A program made the position numbers and the translations under genes. A DNA stretch of 64,000 nt from Actinomadura graeca. Its GTDB lineage: Bacteria; Actinomycetota; Actinomycetes; Streptosporangiales; Streptosporangiaceae. Of the stretch, positions 61,250-64,000 are shown piece by piece (the first letter of the stretch is position 1; each line of letters begins with the position of its first letter). Under the pieces are notes generated by a model. The model was not told the origin of the DNA. It saw only the letters and a list, made by a program, of their open reading frames with translations, and did no database searches. The stretch covers positions 4,960,001-5,024,000 of the forward strand of contig NZ_CP059572.1 of the NCBI RefSeq assembly GCF_019175365.1, read 5' to 3'.

Positions 61250-64000
61250 GGCGTCCTCTCAGCTCGGCCGTGATCGTATGCGGTGGTGAAGGCGCCGGGA
61301 CCGGCGGCGTCCCGGATCCTCCCGGCGATCCGGTCGACGTCCCCGCGCTCGGCGGCCGGTAAGGGCGCGCCGGACGCGTCGCGGAGCGCGGCGGCGGCGC
61401 CGAGGAGCCGCGCGGCGGGCGCGTGCTCGCCCGCGAGGGAGCGCGCCCCGGCCAGCCCTTCGAGGGCGAGCGCGACCGCCCGGGGGTCGCCGATCGCGCG
61501 GGCGGCGTCGAGGGCCTCGGTGTGCAGGGCGCGGGCGGCCTCGGCGTCGCCGCGCTGCTCGGCGACGAACCCCAGCTCGGCGTGCACGAACGAGATCCCG
61601 GCCGTCCCGCCGATGCCGCGCAGCCAGCCGAGCCGGGACCGCAGGTGCCGCTCGGCGGCGTCGAGGTCGCCGCGGCGGCGGGCCACCAGGCCGAGGCCGA
61701 TCTCGGCGAACTCCGCGGCCGACGGCGCCGCCTGCCGGACGGCGAGGTCCAGCGCGCGCTCGTGCAGGACGCGGGCCTCGCCGAGGTCGCCGGCCAGCAT
61801 CGCGATCCGGCCGAGCTGGGCGAGGCGGAACGCCACGTCCGGCCCCATCCGCAGCTCCTCGGCGAGGCGCAGCTCCGCGCGGCGCAGCCGGGCCGCCTCG
61901 CCGAGGTCACCGACGATCTCCGCGCGGCGGCCGAGGACGTCCATGGCCTCCAGCCGCCCCCACGCGTCGCCGAGCCCGGTGAAGATCGCGAGGCTCTCCG
62001 CGCCGTGGCGTTCCATGGCCTCCAGGTCGCCGCGGGCCATGACCTGTTTCGCGTGGAGGGCGAGGGCTGCCGCCGTATGCCACCGGTCGGCGCGCGCGCG
62101 GAAGACCGCCAAGGCGCGCTCGATGCGCTCTTCGTTCGCGGCCAGGTTCCCGTACGCCCAGTGGACGTGGGTCAGGAACCATTCGGCCTTGGCACGGTCG
62201 TATTCGTCCCGGTGGTCTGCGAGGGCGGACCGGCGCAGCTCCTCGGAATCGGTGTCCTCGCCGGAGGCCATGGTGAAACCGGCCAGCCACGTCTCGGCGT
62301 CCCGCCGGGCCCGGGACGGTCCGTCCGCGGCCGACAGCGCGGCGCCCAGCGCGCGCCTGGCCTCACCGGAGCGCCCTCGGAGGAACCAGTACCAGCCCTG
62401 GGCGTTCACCAGCCGCAGCGCGTCCTCGCCGGTGGCGTGGTCCAGGGCGGCGCGGAGGTTGGCGGCCTCCACGTCGAGGCGTGCCAGCCACTGCCGCTGC
62501 TCAGGCCCGCGCAGTCCTCCGGCGGCGTCCTCGGCCAGGGCGGTGTAGTAGCGGACGTGGCGCGCGCGCAGGTCGCCGTCTTCGCCCGCCTCCCGCAGCC
62601 GCTCCAGGCTGTAGGCGGCGACGGATTCCAGCAGCTTGTAGCGGCCGTCCTCCGACCGCACGACGAGGGAACGGTCCACGAGCCTGGCCAGCACGTCCGC
62701 GCCCGCGCCGCCGACCTCTTCGGACGCCCCGGCCGTGCAGCCGCCCGCGTGCACCGCGAGGCGCCGAAGCGCGATCCGCTCGGGAACGGTGAGCAGCTCC
62801 CAGCTCCAGTCGATCACCGCGCGGAGCGTCCGCTGCCGGGCCGGGCCGCCGTGCCGGGTGCCGGCCAGCACGCCGAACCGGTCGTCCAGCCGCGCCGCCA
62901 GCTCCCGCACGCCCAGCCCCCGGACGCGGGTCGCCGCCAGCTCCAGCGCGAGGGGCAGGCCGTCCAGCCGCCGGCAGATCGCGGACACCCAGGGCGCGGA
63001 CGCCTCGTCCAGCGCGAACCCGGGCGCCGCGGCGGCGGCACGCTCGGTGAACAGGCGCACCGCCCCCGACTCCAGCAGCGCGGCGGGCGCGGTCGCGTCA
63101 CCGGGCAGGTCCAGCGGCGGGACGATCTCCAGCCGCTCGCCGGGGACGCCCAGCGGCTCCCGTGAGGTCGTGAGGACCCGCAGGCCCGGCGCCCCGGCCA
63201 GCAGCCGCCCCGCCAGTTCGGCGGCGGGCCCGGTGACGTGCTCGCAGTTGTCCAGGACGAGCAGCGCCCGCCGGGACCGCAGCGCCTCGGTGAGCCGTTC
63301 GACGGGGCCGTCCGCGCCCTCCTCGCGCAGGTTCAGGACGCGGTTCGCCTGCTCGGCGACCTCCTCGGGCGTCGCGGCGCGCCCGGCGGCCAGCTCGACG
63401 AGCCACACGCCGTCGGGGTGGTCGCCCGCGGACCGCGCGGCCGCCTCCAGGGCCAGCCGGGTCTTGCCGACACCGCCGGGGCCGGTCAGCGTCACGAGCC
63501 GGTCCTCCGCGAGCAGCGCGCGGACCCGCCGGGCCGCCTCGTCGCGCCCGATCAGCCCGCCCAGCGGCACGGGCAGCCGGGACGGGACGCGCGGGCGCCC
63601 CTCCTCCGCCGGATCCCGTTCGAGCATCGACTGGTAGAGGGCGGCGAGCTCGGGACCCGGGTCGACGCCCAGCTCCGCGGCCAGCCGTTCGCGCAGGTCG
63701 TGGTAGCCCGCGAGGGCCTCGCCCTGGCGCCCGGCCCGGTAGAGGGCCCGCAGGTGCGCGGCGCGCAGCCGCTCCCGCAGGGGGTGGCGGGCGACGGGAC
63801 GCGCCAGCTCGGCCGCGAGCGCGGCGTGCTCGCCGAGCTCCAGCCGCGCCTCGGCGTGGTCCTCCAGGGCGGTCAGGCGCCGCTCTCCGAGATCGGCGGC
63901 CAGGGCGTGGGCGAAGTCGAGGCCGTCGAACGCGGGCCCCCGCCACAGCGCCAGCGCGTCCCCGAGCAGGCGCGCCCTGGCCAGCGGGTCGGCCGCCTCG
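61246..64000 (-). CDS. AfsR/SARP-type regulator with BTAD, NB-ARC ATPase and TPR (5' end outside)
   Basis: Open to the window edge, so the N-terminal OmpR-like DNA-binding domain is missing. From the edge: BTAD (about 125 residues, LWRGPAFDGLDFAHALAADL, GVDPGPELAALYQSM), the linker, NB-ARC ATPase with Walker A TGPGGVGKTRLALEAA and Walker B ALLVLDNCEHV, then a winged helix and TPR-like helices to 61246. Start to the right of 64000. Such proteins switch on secondary-metabolite genes or morphological genes in response to phosphorylation or ligands. Coupled to nat. Confidence 0.9.
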   Translation of the reverse strand, partial: EAADPLARARLLGDALALWRGPAFDGLDFAHALAADLGERRLTALEDHAEARLELGEHAALAAELARPVARHPLRERLRAAHLRALYRAGRQGEALAGYHDLRERLAAELGVDPGPELAALYQSMLERDPAEEGRPRVPSRLPVPLGGLIGRDEAARRVRALLAEDRLVTLTGPGGVGKTRLALEAAARSAGDHPDGVWLVELAAGRAATPEEVAEQANRVLNLREEGADGPVERLTEALRSRRALLVLDNCEHVTGPAAELAGRLLAGAPGLRVLTTSREPLGVPGERLEIVPPLDLPGDATAPAALLESGAVRLFTERAAAAAPGFALDEASAPWVSAICRRLDGLPLALELAATRVRGLGVRELAARLDDRFGVLAGTRHGGPARQRTLRAVIDWSWELLTVPERIALRRLAVHAGGCTAGASEEVGGAGADVLARLVDRSLVVRSEDGRYKLLESVAAYSLERLREAGEDGDLRARHVRYYTALAEDAAGGLRGPEQRQWLARLDVEAANLRAALDHATGEDALRLVNAQGWYWFLRGRSGEARRALGAALSAADGPSRARRDAETWLAGFTMASGEDTDSEELRRSALADHRDEYDRAKAEWFLTHVHWAYGNLAANEERIERALAVFRARADRWHTAAALALHAKQVMARGDLEAMERHGAESLAIFTGLGDAWGRLEAMDVLGRRAEIVGDLGEAARLRRAELRLAEELRMGPDVAFRLAQLGRIAMLAGDLGEARVLHERALDLAVRQAAPSAAEFAEIGLGLVARRRGDLDAAERHLRSRLGWLRGIGGTAGISFVHAELGFVAEQRGDAEAARALHTEALDAARAIGDPRAVALALEGLAGARSLAGEHAPAARLLGAAAALRDASGAPLPAAERGDVDRIAGRIRDAAGPGAFTTAYDHGRAERTP

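Overview
The window is about 64 kb of very GC-rich DNA with dense, strongly GC3-biased genes. GTG starts and 4-base ATGA/GTGA stop-start overlaps are common. The gene families (mycothiol-dependent maleylpyruvate isomerase fold, DUF397 with XRE/DUF5753, YcnI/CopC, AfsR/BTAD regulator, PaaX, AidB-like acyl-CoA dehydrogenase, many TetR/LuxR regulators) point to a filamentous actinomycete of the Streptosporangiales/Thermomonosporaceae type, Actinomadura-like. The genus is inference only. No rRNA, tRNA, CRISPR array, prophage or intact transposase was recognised.

Region by region: 1-9.8 kb holds the end of a gluconate-type permease, a secreted protein, two acyl-CoA synthetases with a GAF-LuxR regulator, a DUF1905 protein, a secreted TAP-type peptidase, and an alpha/beta hydrolase coupled to a SnoaL-like gene broken by one in-frame TGA. 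10-14.5 kb holds a membrane protein-YcnI-CopC copper operon, a superoxide dismutase with a Nur-like operator, and a TetR regulator divergent from a maleylpyruvate-isomerase-family gene. 14.6-19.2 kb is gene-poor: a 1.3 kb stretch without a convincing gene, a 45-base scrap of an amino-acid permease 3' end, a VapBC-type toxin-antitoxin pair, and a frameshifted C-terminal remnant of a NACHT-like protein.

19.2-36.8 kb is the most coherent system. A nine-gene minus-strand operon carries two separate thiolase/DUF35 pairs, an enoyl-CoA hydratase, a double CaiB-type CoA-transferase, a fused 3-oxoacid CoA-transferase, an amidohydrolase and a two-domain alpha/beta-barrel protein. It lies below a GntR/FCD regulator that is divergent from a complete Dpp/Opp-type ABC importer. 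The same 14-base sequence occurs in inverted orientation next to the regulator and next to the importer, so uptake and CoA-dependent breakdown of one compound are probably controlled together. The substrate cannot be read from the sequence. An aldehyde dehydrogenase sits at the far end.

36.8-48.3 kb: right after the importer lies a collapsed, inverted relic made of four short blocks copied in order from the intact amino-acid permease beside it. Then come a large LuxR ATPase divergent from three tandem dihydrofolate-reductase-like genes, a methionine aminopeptidase divergent from a small XRE regulator with two matched palindromes between them, and an XRE/DUF5753 regulator followed by four tandem DUF397 genes. 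A methyltransferase with an internal deletion closes the region. 48.3-64 kb holds PaaX and an AidB-like acyl-CoA dehydrogenase, P450 plus Zn-alcohol dehydrogenase, a 2-hydroxyacid dehydrogenase, a nitronate monooxygenase-like enzyme, a secreted GH18 chitinase, MerR with thioredoxin, a VOC protein, an Orn/Lys/Arg-decarboxylase-fold PLP enzyme, arylamine N-acetyltransferase, and an AfsR-type regulator running off the end.
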